DNA of 61,607 nt, taken from NCBI GenBank assembly GCA_964462945.1, contig CAYWZW010000025.1, forward strand, positions 1-61,607, given 5' to 3'. Below are positions 33,048-41,369 of the stretch, piece after piece. Made by a program: the position numbers and the translations under genes. The number at the start of each line of letters is the position of its first letter. The first letter of the stretch is position 1. The DNA comes from GCA-020343675 sp964462945. GTDB lineage: Bacteria; Planctomycetota; Phycisphaerae; Sedimentisphaerales; Anaerobacaceae. Under the pieces are notes generated by a model. That model saw only the letters and a program-made list of their open reading frames with translations. It ran no database searches and was not told the DNA's origin.

Positions 33048-34489
33048 AAACGCGAAGGAGTATTTCGGATAGCCTCTAAGTAGATTCTGTCGCCGGGCTT
33101 TATTTTGGGTATCTGATTCAGCTTTTCCCGGACGTCCTCTTTTTCCAGTGCGAAGCTGGGCGCGATTTCGAGCAGGCAATCGACGGAGCCGTCCGCTTTT
33201 CGAGGGACGGGCGCGCCCGCCGCTTCGAGCCACGCAGCGGCACGAGCAACCATCATCTGTCTTGTCGTTTCGACGCTGTCAGCTCCGGCGGCGTTCTTGG
33301 TTGGAGCAAACTCTTCGCTTCTGAGCGTCTCGAGGATGATTGATTTTGCGGCCAGCGGAATGGCATCGAAAACAAAGCTTTCCAGCTTTATGCCGTCAGA
33401 GGCCACGAGATTCCCCTGCTCGTCTATGTGCGGGATTTTCTTGACGGCCCTGTGCAGAGGCAAACAAGAATCTTTGGCGTTCAACTTTTCCACGAAGGCG
33501 CGGCTGATGATGTGGATGGCGATACTGCCGAGCTGGAAGGCTAAGGAGCCGTCGGGATTCCGGCGCGCGGCCAGCTTGTCGGGCAAATCGCCGTATTCGA
33601 TGACGGCTATCCTGCCGTCAATCAGGCAGAAGTTGCCGACCTTCTCTTTAGGGCCGGCTTTTATCACCGCCTTTGAGGACATCTGGGCCTCATCGAGAGT
33701 GTGCAAACCGATAAAGAGCGGGTCAAAGATATTGACCAGAGGATTATCGACCTGCCAATAGCTCAGGAATTCCACGCCGCGTCTCTTCATGTCTGCCAGA
33801 GCGCCGCTTTGGCACAGGGCCTTCAGGCTTCCGCCGTGACCGTCCGGTGAGCAGGCGATGTTGGCTTTGTCGGCCAGCAGGATTTTGCCCTCCAAACTAA
33901 AGTTGGGCAGCGTATCCTGCTGAAAGATAAAGACGTCTGCGGCGTCCAGGCCGTAATAGTCGTTTGAGCGAAAAATCTCTATGGTCCGGCTGTGATTCAA
34001 AGGGCTGGTCATAATATACCAGGGGCAGACCGTCTGATATTTTTGCGACACGGCCGCAATAGTGTCGGCGAATATCTGAAACAGCGTTTTGTTCTTGACC
34101 GGGCTGATGGGAAAGTCCCCTTTCGGCCCGTCGAACCCGAGCCGGGTTCCCTGACCGCCCGCGACGACAAAGGCGGCGACCTTGCCGGCAGATATGGACT
34201 TGCCGCCCAGTTCGAGGGCCTCGGAGTATTGACGCTGCTGCCCGGCGCCTGCCGGTTTAGCTCCGTAGAATGGAGGAGGGGAAAAATCTGCACCTATGGG
34301 AGCGGAATCGGACTTCGTGACGAAATTTCTCACCCACTGGTCTATTTTCGTGAAGTCCAGACGCTGGATCTGTGCCAGCAGACTGCACCTTTGGCTCGCA
34401 TCCAACTGTTCCCAAAACGCCAAAAGGTGGCTCTGGCCGTGCCTTTTCAGCAGTTTTTGAACGTTTTCGAGATTCTTCTGAGTACTCAT
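33014..34489 (-). CDS. UDP-sugar pyrophosphorylase (UDPGP type 1 / UAP1-like)
   Basis: 491 residues. The nucleotidyltransferase loop GGQGTRLGFDGPKGDFPISP (about 112-131) is diagnostic of UDPGP-family enzymes; NPLVNIFDPLFIGLH and an ERVGNFCLIDG-like KEKVGNFCLIDG follow. It makes UDP-N-acetylglucosamine or UDP-glucose from UTP and the sugar 1-phosphate; the GPKGDFPISPVKNKTLFQ form favours the N-acetylglucosamine (eukaryotic UAP1-like) branch. The last ten residues (SLRQAQDGV end) are encoded by an intergenic repeat, so the native C-terminus has been replaced or extended. Confidence 0.87.
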   Translation of the reverse strand: MSTQKNLENVQKLLKRHGQSHLLAFWEQLDASQRCSLLAQIQRLDFTKIDQWVRNFVTKSDSAPIGADFSPPPFYGAKPAGAGQQRQYSEALELGGKSISAGKVAAFVVAGGQGTRLGFDGPKGDFPISPVKNKTLFQIFADTIAAVSQKYQTVCPWYIMTSPLNHSRTIEIFRSNDYYGLDAADVFIFQQDTLPNFSLEGKILLADKANIACSPDGHGGSLKALCQSGALADMKRRGVEFLSYWQVDNPLVNIFDPLFIGLHTLDEAQMSSKAVIKAGPKEKVGNFCLIDGRIAVIEYGDLPDKLAARRNPDGSLAFQLGSIAIHIISRAFVEKLNAKDSCLPLHRAVKKIPHIDEQGNLVASDGIKLESFVFDAIPLAAKSIILETLRSEEFAPTKNAAGADSVETTRQMMVARAAAWLEAAGAPVPRKADGSVDCLLEIAPSFALEKEDVREKLNQIPKIKPGDRIYLEAIRNTPSRLSSLRQAQDGV

Positions 34490-34573
34490 ATCTTCAAATC
34501 CAGGCTGGAAGCAGGGATTTTAGGCAAATTGGAAGAATTTTTCAAGGGACTTGTGAAAATTGACGAAATTCAT

Positions 34574-34602
34574 TTGACAAGGGATCTGGCTTGTGCTAAT
34601 AT
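34574..34602 (+). promoter_or_regulatory. promoter of pseudopilin-Hint leader 2
   Basis: TTGACA (34574-34579), 17 bases, then TAATAT (34597-34602). Transcription would start near 34609, just before the third triple-box element. The flank TTGTGCTA...AGATGCAGG resembles the same position before leader 1. Confidence 0.7.
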
Positions 34603-34617
34603 CCGATAATAGATGCA

Positions 34618-34700
34618 GGTAGGTTTGAAAAGTGCTGTTATCATAATCTAATGCTGTCATCATAATCTGGTCCCGATTTCATATCAAAAACCAACCTGCC
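34618..34700 (+). ncRNA. stem-closed triple-box element, copy 3
   Basis: The outer stem GGTAGGTT (34618-34625) pairs with AACCTGCC (34693-34700), 8 of 8 with one G-U that replaces the G-C of the other copies. The boxes are TTATCATAATC (34638), TCATCATAATC (34657) and ATTTCATATC (34676), 19 bases apart. A small GGGGAAAACTTTTCC hairpin follows at 34701. Confidence 0.6.
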
Positions 34701-34821
34701 GGGGAAAACTTTTCCGCAAGTTTGGATGCGCGCGTTTGAGTTTGGACTGTATGCAGAGGAGTCATGCGTACGGGCGCGGTACACGAGTTCTACTGGAAAA
34801 ACCGGTTTTACAGGTTTGGAC

Positions 34822-34968
34822 CGACCGTTTTTGAGCAGAAATAACAAGTTGTGGAGATTCGCGGGTGAAGAAATAGTGTTTAGTGCCTCATGTGTGTGGG
34901 GCAGTAGGCATTTATCTATTAAAATGTAAGCCGAAGCGTACTTGAAAACGGTCGAGCTTGCGAATCTC
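34822..34968 (+). promoter_or_regulatory. conserved long-range pseudoknot in pseudopilin-Hint leader 2
   Basis: Stem A pairs 34822-34835 (CGACCGTTTTTGAG) with 34941-34954 (CTTGAAAACGGTCG), all 14 positions including two G-U. Stem B pairs GAGATTCGC (34854-34862) with GCGAATCTC (34960-34968), all 9. The order and crossing are the same as at 11611-11789. Changes against copy 1 fall mainly on the 3' strand of A and keep pairing. It ends about 9 bases before the AAGGAG of the gene. Confidence 0.62.
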
Positions 34969-34989
34969 AAAAAGAAAAAGGAGAAAAAG

Positions 34990-36285
34990 ATGAAGAAAAA
35001 AGGTTTTACATTGGTTGAGCTGTTGGTCGTGATCGCGATCATAGCGCTGCTGATGGGCATCCTGATGCCGGCTCTGGCCAGGGTCAGGCAGATCGCCTTC
35101 CGGATGGTCTGCGGGACGAACCTGTCGGGCATCGGCAAGGCCATGCTTATCTACAGCAACGATTACGACGATGAGATGCCGCGTTCCGGCGGCCGCAACA
35201 GCACGTGGGCGACGGTCATACCCAGTTGGCTCGCTCCCAATCGGTTTACCGCGTACGGCTTAGCGGCCGATGGCAGTGGCGGCACGGGGACGATCGCGTC
35301 CTGTTTCTACCTCCTGGTCAAATACGCGGAGGTCACGCCCAAGTCGTTTATCTGCAAAGGTGATTCCGGGACGACGGAATTCAAGCCCGCCGACGAGGGC
35401 GCAGGCGACAGAGAGTTGATCGATCTGTGGGACTTTGGCCCCGAGCCAAGAAAGCATTGCAGCTACGCCTACCACATGCCTTTTGGCCTGTATGCCCTGA
35501 CCACGGCCAGTGAGCCGGGTCTGGCGGTCGCGGCCGACAGGAACCCGTGGATCGAGTCCCCCGCGGGAGCTGCCAAACTGTTCCCCGGCGTCTTCAATCC
35601 GGACGGCGGCAGAGAGGCTGTAAAAGCCGGCAATGCCGTTGCTCACCAGGAAGACGGCCAGAACGTGTTGTTCTTAGACAACCACGTGGGTTTTGAGAAG
35701 AACGCATTCTGCGGCATCAACGATGACAACATCTACACCTTCTGGGACGGCGGAGACATCCGAAAGGGTGGCGTGCCCATTGTTGGAGCTACGCCCAAGG
35801 ATAGAACCGACTCATTCCTGGTTCACGATGGCGCGGTCACCAGCGGCGGTGGCGGCGGCGGCACAACACCCCCACCCAAGGGCAGGACCTGCTTCACTGC
35901 TGAGACGCCTGTATGGGTCGGCGGCCAGCTTGTCCAGATCTCAAGCGTGACAGCGGGCCGGCAGCTCAGTGTGACCCCGGGCCTCGAGCAGGTCGAGAAC
36001 GTCCAGGAGCACCTGGGCACATTCGAATGTCGTGACGTCGTGCTCGAAAGCGGGAATTGCATCAGCGTTGTGGATGCACACTGCTTCATGCTCGATTCCG
36101 GACAATGGATCGCGGCACAGAACCTGACCAGCGGCCTGAGATTGAAGACCCTCAGCGGCACCGTCGGCATCAAGAGCGTGACGATGAGAACCACGCCCTA
36201 TACCGGCAAGGTCTATAATCTGAAGGTCCGAGGCTCAGACCAGTACATGGTCGGCAGCGATGCAGTGATCGTGCGTGATTATTGA
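34990..36285 (+). CDS. pseudopilin with C-terminal Hint (intein-like) domain, paralogue 2
   Basis: 431 residues, same plan as the gene at 11812: prepilin signal MKKKG/FTLVELLVVIAIIALLMG, pseudopilin domain to about 280, a Gly/Pro linker (286-297, GGGGGGTTPPP), then Hint block A CFTAETPVWVGG (Cys301), block B SVVDAHCF (His364) and final VYNLKV...QYMVGSDAVIVRDY. By hand count the first 280 residues differ at 37 positions from paralogue 1 (about 87 percent identity), while the Hint halves are far more diverged. The ATG at 34990 is chosen over an upstream TTG because AAGGAG lies 6 bases before it and the prepilin signal starts there. A clear terminator follows. Confidence 0.86.
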   Translation: MKKKGFTLVELLVVIAIIALLMGILMPALARVRQIAFRMVCGTNLSGIGKAMLIYSNDYDDEMPRSGGRNSTWATVIPSWLAPNRFTAYGLAADGSGGTGTIASCFYLLVKYAEVTPKSFICKGDSGTTEFKPADEGAGDRELIDLWDFGPEPRKHCSYAYHMPFGLYALTTASEPGLAVAADRNPWIESPAGAAKLFPGVFNPDGGREAVKAGNAVAHQEDGQNVLFLDNHVGFEKNAFCGINDDNIYTFWDGGDIRKGGVPIVGATPKDRTDSFLVHDGAVTSGGGGGGTTPPPKGRTCFTAETPVWVGGQLVQISSVTAGRQLSVTPGLEQVENVQEHLGTFECRDVVLESGNCISVVDAHCFMLDSGQWIAAQNLTSGLRLKTLSGTVGIKSVTMRTTPYTGKVYNLKVRGSDQYMVGSDAVIVRDY

Positions 36286-36380
36286 TGCGGCCCACGAGCG
36301 GCGTTCCATCGTCTTTCAAGGATCGCCGTGCGGCGCGTAATGTGGTCGCGTAGGGATTATTTTCGCTTCGGTTGTTTACG

Positions 36381-36418
36381 AGCGGCCTTATGCTCAAGCG
36401 CATAGGGCCGCTTCTTTT
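36381..36418 (+). terminator. rho-independent terminator after pseudopilin-Hint gene 2
   Basis: AGCGGCCTTATGC (36381-36393) pairs with GCATAGGGCCGCT (36400-36412) over 13 positions, with a 6-base loop and then TCTTTTG. Confidence 0.8.
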
Positions 36419-36498
36419 GTTCGTTCGCACGCAAGGGGGTACGTTCATCCTGACGGCGATTCTTGCAAGAAACGCCTGCTGTGGCTATGATATGGGCA

Positions 36499-36990
36499 AT
36501 GGCGGCAAAATCGCACAAGGATACGAACAAGGATAAGCAGGGCCCGGTTACGGTCAATAAGAAGGCGTATAGAAACTTCGAGCTTGTTGAGAAGTTCGAG
36601 GCGGGGCTTGAGCTGTTGGGCACCGAAGTCAAGTCGTTGCGGGCCGGCACCGCCGACCTGGCCGGCTCGTACGCAAGGGTGGACAACGGGCAATGCTGGC
36701 TGGTCGGCGCGCAGATAGCCCCGTACGAGCAGGCGGGAAGCCGCCAGCATGAGCCGGCCCGGAAGAGAAAGCTGCTGCTGCACAAGGCCGAGATTCGCAG
36801 GATCAGGATCAAGCTCGAACAGCGGGGTTTTACCCTTGTGCCTCTTCACATCTATTTCAACAAGCGAGGGCTGGCAAAAATAGAGCTGGCCCTGGCCCGG
36901 GGCAAAAGGCAATACGACAAGAGACGGACAATCAGCGAACGCGACCAGAAACGCGATGTCGATAGAGATATGAAAAGATACCGAAAATAG
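36499..36990 (+). CDS. smpB: SsrA-binding protein SmpB
   Basis: 163 residues. It binds tmRNA and brings it to stalled ribosomes. NKKAYRNFELVEKFEAGLELLGTEVKSLRAG, LHKAEIRRIRIKLEQRGFTLVPL, FNKRGLAKIELALARGK and the basic C-terminal tail KRDVDRDMKRYRK are all characteristic (positions about 18-48, 92-114, 119-135, 150-163). The ATG at 36499 gives the usual length. No tmRNA gene is seen in the window. Confidence 0.97.
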   Translation: MAAKSHKDTNKDKQGPVTVNKKAYRNFELVEKFEAGLELLGTEVKSLRAGTADLAGSYARVDNGQCWLVGAQIAPYEQAGSRQHEPARKRKLLLHKAEIRRIRIKLEQRGFTLVPLHIYFNKRGLAKIELALARGKRQYDKRRTISERDQKRDVDRDMKRYRK

Positions 36991-37020
36991 GGAGCATAAA
37001 ATTTACGGGGGCCTCTAATC

Positions 37021-37413
37021 ATGGCTGGAGAAGAAAAAAAGCAAGAGAAAAAGATCATCGTCGATGAGGACTGGAAGCAGCAGGCACAACGAGAAAAAGA
37101 GATATTGGCCGCACAGGAAGAGGCCGAAAAGAAAAAGGAGCAGGAAGAAGATGAAGGCCGCGGGCCTTTGCCGGAAGGGAATCTTGCCGCCCTGATTAGC
37201 ATGCTCACCACACAATCGCTGTTCGCTTTGGGCCTGCTGCAGATCAAGGGGCAGGAGAAAAGGCAGCCCGACCTGGAGCTGGCAAAATACAACATCGACA
37301 TGCTTGAGACGCTCGAGGAAAAAACCAAAGGCAATTTGACCAAGGAGGAAGAAATCGTGCTGGCCAATACTCTTAACGAGCTTCGCATGGGTTATGTAAA
37401 GGTTGCAGGATAG
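37021..37413 (+). CDS. DUF1844 domain protein
   Basis: 130 residues. A strongly charged coiled-coil N-terminus (1-48, Lys/Glu-rich) leads to NLAALISMLTTQSLFALGLLQI, the DUF1844 signature, and a helical C-terminus (DMLETLEEKTKGNLTKEEE). Function unknown; probably cytosolic. It is followed six bases later by trpC and preceded by smpB. Confidence 0.85.
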   Translation: MAGEEKKQEKKIIVDEDWKQQAQREKEILAAQEEAEKKKEQEEDEGRGPLPEGNLAALISMLTTQSLFALGLLQIKGQEKRQPDLELAKYNIDMLETLEEKTKGNLTKEEEIVLANTLNELRMGYVKVAG

Positions 37414-37419
37414 ACGCAG

Positions 37420-38226
37420 TTGGCGAACATATTAGACAGGATAATAGCCGATAAGCGAGCCGAAGTATGCTCCCGGCAATCGCAGAAAAGTCTCGACCAG
37501 CTCAAAGAGCAGATCCGTGCGTTGCCCCGGTGCCGCAATTTCTACAAAGCCGTGATCAGGCCTAACCCTCGGGGCATAAACGTCATCGCGGAGGTCAAAA
37601 AAGCCTCGCCCTCAGCCGGGATCATTCGTAAGGATTTCGATCCTGTGGCAATCGCCCAAACATATCAACGGTGCGGGGCGGACGCCATCAGTGTGCTCAC
37701 CGACGAGAAATATTTTCAGGGCAGACTGGAATATATCAATCAGATACGCCAAGTGGTGGATTTGCCCGTCTTGCGAAAGGATTTCATCATCGACCTCTGG
37801 CAAGTTTATGAATCGCGAGCCGCCGGCGCCGATGCGATATTGTTGATTGCAGAGGCCCTGAAGCCGGGCGAGCTGATGGACTTGATGATCGCCGCAGCCG
37901 AGTTGACGCTCACCGTTCTCCTGGAAGTCCATCAGGCCGATACGCTGCTGGCGGTCCGCAGTCTGATTGGCTTTCCCCAGAAGGGATACAGCGTTCTGGG
38001 AATCAACAACCGCGACCTGACGACGATGCAGGTTGATTTGAATACGACAGGCCGATTGGCGGGGCTGCTCGATAACAGAGACGAGCTGGTCGCCGAAAGC
38101 GGAATCAAGACCCGCGCCGACGTCGAGAAGCTCAAGTCCGCCGGCGTGCGAGGGGTTCTCATCGGACAAATCCTATGCGAAGCTCCTGCCATCGAAGAAA
38201 AATTCACCGAGCTGTTCGGCAATTAA
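37420..38226 (+). CDS. trpC: indole-3-glycerol phosphate synthase
   Basis: 268 residues, (beta/alpha)8 barrel. It closes CdRP to indole-3-glycerol phosphate in tryptophan synthesis. Motifs are VIAEVKKASPSAG (Glu/Lys), DAISVLTDEKYFQG, LPVLRKDFIID (catalytic Lys), ADAILLIAEAL, LLEVHQ, LGINNRDL and LVAESGIKTRADVEKL. The start is TTG, six bases after the DUF1844 stop, with AGGA upstream. No other trp gene is nearby. Confidence 0.97.
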   Translation: MANILDRIIADKRAEVCSRQSQKSLDQLKEQIRALPRCRNFYKAVIRPNPRGINVIAEVKKASPSAGIIRKDFDPVAIAQTYQRCGADAISVLTDEKYFQGRLEYINQIRQVVDLPVLRKDFIIDLWQVYESRAAGADAILLIAEALKPGELMDLMIAAAELTLTVLLEVHQADTLLAVRSLIGFPQKGYSVLGINNRDLTTMQVDLNTTGRLAGLLDNRDELVAESGIKTRADVEKLKSAGVRGVLIGQILCEAPAIEEKFTELFGN

Positions 38227-38271
38227 TATATGCTTAATAGAATCTTGAAGATTTGAAAAAGGTCAACGAGC

Positions 38272-38631
38272 ATGAATACAATCCTTTACATAATTTTGGG
38301 TTTTGTCACCGGCATTTTCAGCGGGATATTCGGTCTTGGGGGCGGCATAATTGTAATTCCCGCTCTGGTCTTTCTCTTCGGGCTAACGCAGCATCGGGCA
38401 CAGGGGACAACGCTGGCGATGATGGTGCCGCCGATAGGTCTTTTGGCCGCCTGGACTTATTATAAAGATGGATTTGTGGATTTGAAAATCGCGGTTTTTT
38501 TATGCCTTGGCTTTTTCTTCGGAGGTCTGCTGGGAGCAAAATTCGTTGTGGGTCTTTCCGATCCCGTTTTGCGAAAAATCTTCGGTGTTGTATTGCTCCT
38601 AATCTCCGTAGAAATGATATTTACAAAATAG
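38272..38631 (+). CDS. half-size TSUP (TauE/SafE) membrane permease
   Basis: 119 residues and four membrane segments. GFVTGIFSGIFGLGGGIIVIPAL and HRAQGTTLAMMVPP match the conserved half-repeat of TSUP anion (sulfite/organic acid) exporters. Full-size members have two such halves in about 250 residues; half-size ones probably work as dimers. The substrate is unknown. It is separated from trpC by 45 bases. Confidence 0.85.
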   Translation: MNTILYIILGFVTGIFSGIFGLGGGIIVIPALVFLFGLTQHRAQGTTLAMMVPPIGLLAAWTYYKDGFVDLKIAVFLCLGFFFGGLLGAKFVVGLSDPVLRKIFGVVLLLISVEMIFTK

Positions 38632-38726
38632 CCACGGAAAAACCACGCCTAAGCTTCGCTTGAGCGTGCCACTCAGGGGACTCACTATCTGGTATCGAGA
38701 ACTTGACTCGAGATACGAGCGGCGAG

Positions 38727-40484
38727 TCACAATGTCTGCTGTGACTGCTGTATCTTGGCCCAGGGGTCGCGTAACGTGGCTGTCCGATTGAAGAGGAGCT
38801 TGCCTTTGGAGCTGTCGGGATCGACACAGAAATAGCCGAGCCTCTCGAATTGGAATCGGTCGAGCGGCTTTGCCTCGGCCAGAGACGGCTCCACCCGGCA
38901 TGATGTCAGGACCTCCAGCGAGCTGGCGTTCAGATTGGATTTAAAATCCATACCTTCGGCCACTTCATCCGGATCCTCCTTTGTGAACAGATGATCGTAC
39001 AGGCGAACTTCAGCTTCGAGTGCGTGCCCGGCGGAGAGCCAATGCAGAGTGGACTTGACCTTTCGCCCGTCGGGAGCGTCGCCGCCCCGCGTAGCAGGGT
39101 CATACGTGCAGTGCAGCTTGACCACCTCGCCGTCCGCATTCTTTATCACATTCGTGCAGGTGACAAAATACGCATAGCGCAGCCGGACCTCTCGCCCGGG
39201 GGCCAGGCGGAAGAATTTCTTCGGCGGCTCTTCCATGAAATCTTCCTGTTCGATGTATAACTCGCGCGAGAAGGGAACTTTCCGCGTGCCGGCGCCTGGG
39301 TCTTCGGGATTGTTGATCGCGTCGAGCTCTTCAACCCGGCCTTGTGGATAGTTGTCGATGACCACCTTAAGGGGCCGAAGCACCGCCATCACGCGCGGGG
39401 AGGTCTTGTTCAAATCCTCCCGGAGGCAGTGCTCCAGCAGAGCGATGTCCACGGTACTGTTGAACTTGTTGACGCCGATGTGCTTGCAGAATTCTCGAAT
39501 CGCCTGGGGCGAATAGCCGCGTCTGCGCAGCCCGGATATCGTCGGCATTCGCGGGTCGTTCCAGCCGCCGACGAGGCCCTCCTGCACCAATAGCAGGAGC
39601 CTTCGCTTGCTCATCACCGTGTAGGTCAGGTTCAGCCGGGCAAATTCAATCTGCTGTGGATGGTGTATCTTTTTGCCCCACGGAGCCGAGCCGTCATCGG
39701 TACGGCCTTCGTTGACCGCATCGATGAACCAGTCGTAGAGCGGGCGGTGATTCTCGAATTCCAGTGTGCAAATCGAGTGTGTGACAGTCTCGATGGAATC
39801 CTCAAATCCGTGCGCCCAGTCGTACATCGGATAGATGCACCACTTATCACCCGTACGGTGATGGGATGAGTGCAGGATGCGGTACATCACCGGGTCGCGC
39901 ATGTTAACGTTGGCATGTGACATGTCAATCTTCGCCCGAAGCGTACAAGAACCGTCGGGAAATTCGCCCGCCTTCATTCGCTCGAACAGATCCAGGTTCT
40001 CTTCGACCGAGCGGCTGCGAAAGGGGCTGTCTTTGCCCGGCTCGGTCAGCGTGCCGCGATACACTCGCGTCTGCTCGGCCGTCAGGTCGCAGACGTAGGC
40101 CTTGCCTTTCTTAATCAGTTCAACGGCCCATTGGTACATCTGGTCGAAATAGTCCGACCCGTAATGGAGGTGCTCGCCCCAGTCCCAGCCTAACCAGCGG
40201 ACGTCCTCAATGATGGAGTTGACGTATTCCTGCTCTTCTTTCTCCGGGTTGGTGTCGTCGAATCGCAGATGGCACCGGCCGCCGAACTCGGCCGCGATGC
40301 CGAAATTCAGACAGACGCTCTTGGCGTGCCCAATATGCAGATACCCGTTGGGCTCCGGCGGAAAGCGCGTCACGACTCGCCCGCCCCATTTATTCGTCTT
40401 CAGATCTTCAGCGACAATCGCCCGAATAAAATCGAGGCTTCTTGGTTCTGTTTGAGCGCTGTCTTGTTTGTCATCATATGTCAT
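38727..40484 (-). CDS. glnS: glutamine--tRNA ligase
   Basis: 585 residues, class I. RFPPEPNGYLHIGHAKSVCLNFG holds the HIGH motif (about 42-55), VMSKRRLL the KMSKS motif (about 290). The catalytic domain also has DDTNPEKE, and the C-terminal beta barrels (YIEQEDFMEEPPKKFFRLAPG) bind the anticodon. It charges tRNA-Gln directly, so this organism need not use the Gat amidotransferase route for Gln. Confidence 0.97.
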   Translation of the reverse strand: MTYDDKQDSAQTEPRSLDFIRAIVAEDLKTNKWGGRVVTRFPPEPNGYLHIGHAKSVCLNFGIAAEFGGRCHLRFDDTNPEKEEQEYVNSIIEDVRWLGWDWGEHLHYGSDYFDQMYQWAVELIKKGKAYVCDLTAEQTRVYRGTLTEPGKDSPFRSRSVEENLDLFERMKAGEFPDGSCTLRAKIDMSHANVNMRDPVMYRILHSSHHRTGDKWCIYPMYDWAHGFEDSIETVTHSICTLEFENHRPLYDWFIDAVNEGRTDDGSAPWGKKIHHPQQIEFARLNLTYTVMSKRRLLLLVQEGLVGGWNDPRMPTISGLRRRGYSPQAIREFCKHIGVNKFNSTVDIALLEHCLREDLNKTSPRVMAVLRPLKVVIDNYPQGRVEELDAINNPEDPGAGTRKVPFSRELYIEQEDFMEEPPKKFFRLAPGREVRLRYAYFVTCTNVIKNADGEVVKLHCTYDPATRGGDAPDGRKVKSTLHWLSAGHALEAEVRLYDHLFTKEDPDEVAEGMDFKSNLNASSLEVLTSCRVEPSLAEAKPLDRFQFERLGYFCVDPDSSKGKLLFNRTATLRDPWAKIQQSQQTL

Positions 40485-40546
40485 ATTATTCTAACCATCT
40501 GCTCTCAACGCTGTTGTTTGTTCAAGAAGGCATCTACATCATCTCG

Positions 40547-40685
40547 TCACGCGACATGAATCAACTCCTGCTCAATGGCCCTACGGACCTGCGGCCGAAG
40601 CGCTTTGTCGGTGACCAGATCAACCTCTCTTCCCAATAATTCTTCCAGATAAAACTTCAGGTCCACGAACAGGAAGTATAGTGGA
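40547..40685 (-). pseudogene. C-terminal remnant of a minimal nucleotidyltransferase (MNT/MntA-type)
   Basis: The minus-strand frame encodes FVDLKFYLEELLGREVDLVT...DKALRPQVRRAIEQELIHVA, which is the second half of MNT-domain antitoxin-like nucleotidyltransferases. The first half, with the GSRARG and DxD catalytic motifs, is missing; upstream codons are unrelated. No HEPN partner is present. A decayed toxin-antitoxin module is the simplest reading. Confidence 0.7.
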
Positions 40686-40724
40686 TTTGGCGCGGTTATC
40701 AAGAGAACATCCTGGTTGCTGCCC

Positions 40725-41282
40725 TCATCCGGCATTGGGTTTAGCCGGCCTGAAACAGACAAACGAGGTCAGGATCAGGACGACTCCGCAGACAAAGAGC
40801 ATCCATCTTCGCCGGGGCTCACTGGCCCGGCTGAGCCACTTCGGCATCGCCCCGGCGGCGGATGGGCTCGGATCCTCCATCAAGGCCCTGCGAGCGGCGG
40901 CCAGTTGTTCGGCTGTCGCTCTCGGGTAAACGGTGTTTGCATCCCGATGTTCGGCGTCCGGACCAAGGGTGGCCGGGACCAGGCGCCTAAAAAGGTTCGG
41001 GTCTTCTTTCAGCTTCTCCAGCAGCATGTCGTAGTCCGCGTTCAGAGATTCGAGCCGATTCAGAGATTCCCGTGTTTCTCGCAGAAGCTCCTGGTTCTGA
41101 TAATACTGCACCAAATCGTCACAGAGGATGGAACTGCTCAGCGAGGCCGCACCAATACTGAAGAACAGGGCAAAAAAAAACGCCCGGATAACGTTTCGCC
41201 TTCGCATAGTCCAGAGTAGAAATCGTGTTTTGGATTTCGATCTTGGTCTCTCGATCTTCGGCAAGCGTAGGCCGGCGAACAT
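40725..41282 (-). CDS. uncharacterised membrane protein with coiled coil
   Basis: 185 residues. Two membrane segments (about 32-52 and 159-176) bracket a charged helical stretch (LLRETRESLNRLESLNADYDMLLEKLKEDPNLFRRL) likely to be a coiled coil in the periplasm. FRRLVPATLG and YPRATAEQLAAARRAL recur in planctomycete hypotheticals, but no function is known to me. The start is uncertain: a methionine about 25 codons in (MRRRN) is an alternative. Confidence 0.6.
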   Translation of the reverse strand: MFAGLRLPKIERPRSKSKTRFLLWTMRRRNVIRAFFFALFFSIGAASLSSSILCDDLVQYYQNQELLRETRESLNRLESLNADYDMLLEKLKEDPNLFRRLVPATLGPDAEHRDANTVYPRATAEQLAAARRALMEDPSPSAAGAMPKWLSRASEPRRRWMLFVCGVVLILTSFVCFRPAKPNAG

Positions 41283-41369
41283 CAGGCATCGAGATACGCC
41301 ATTCCTGCCAGAGATTAGCGACTTTCTGCAGGCAAGTCAAGATATGGACAGACTATATGGGGTACCCAC

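Noticed and set aside
38644..38670. Terminator between the TSUP and glnS genes
   Set aside because: A CACGC..AAGC/GCTT..GCGTG hairpin exists but no T run follows on either strand; it may be another dispersed palindrome.
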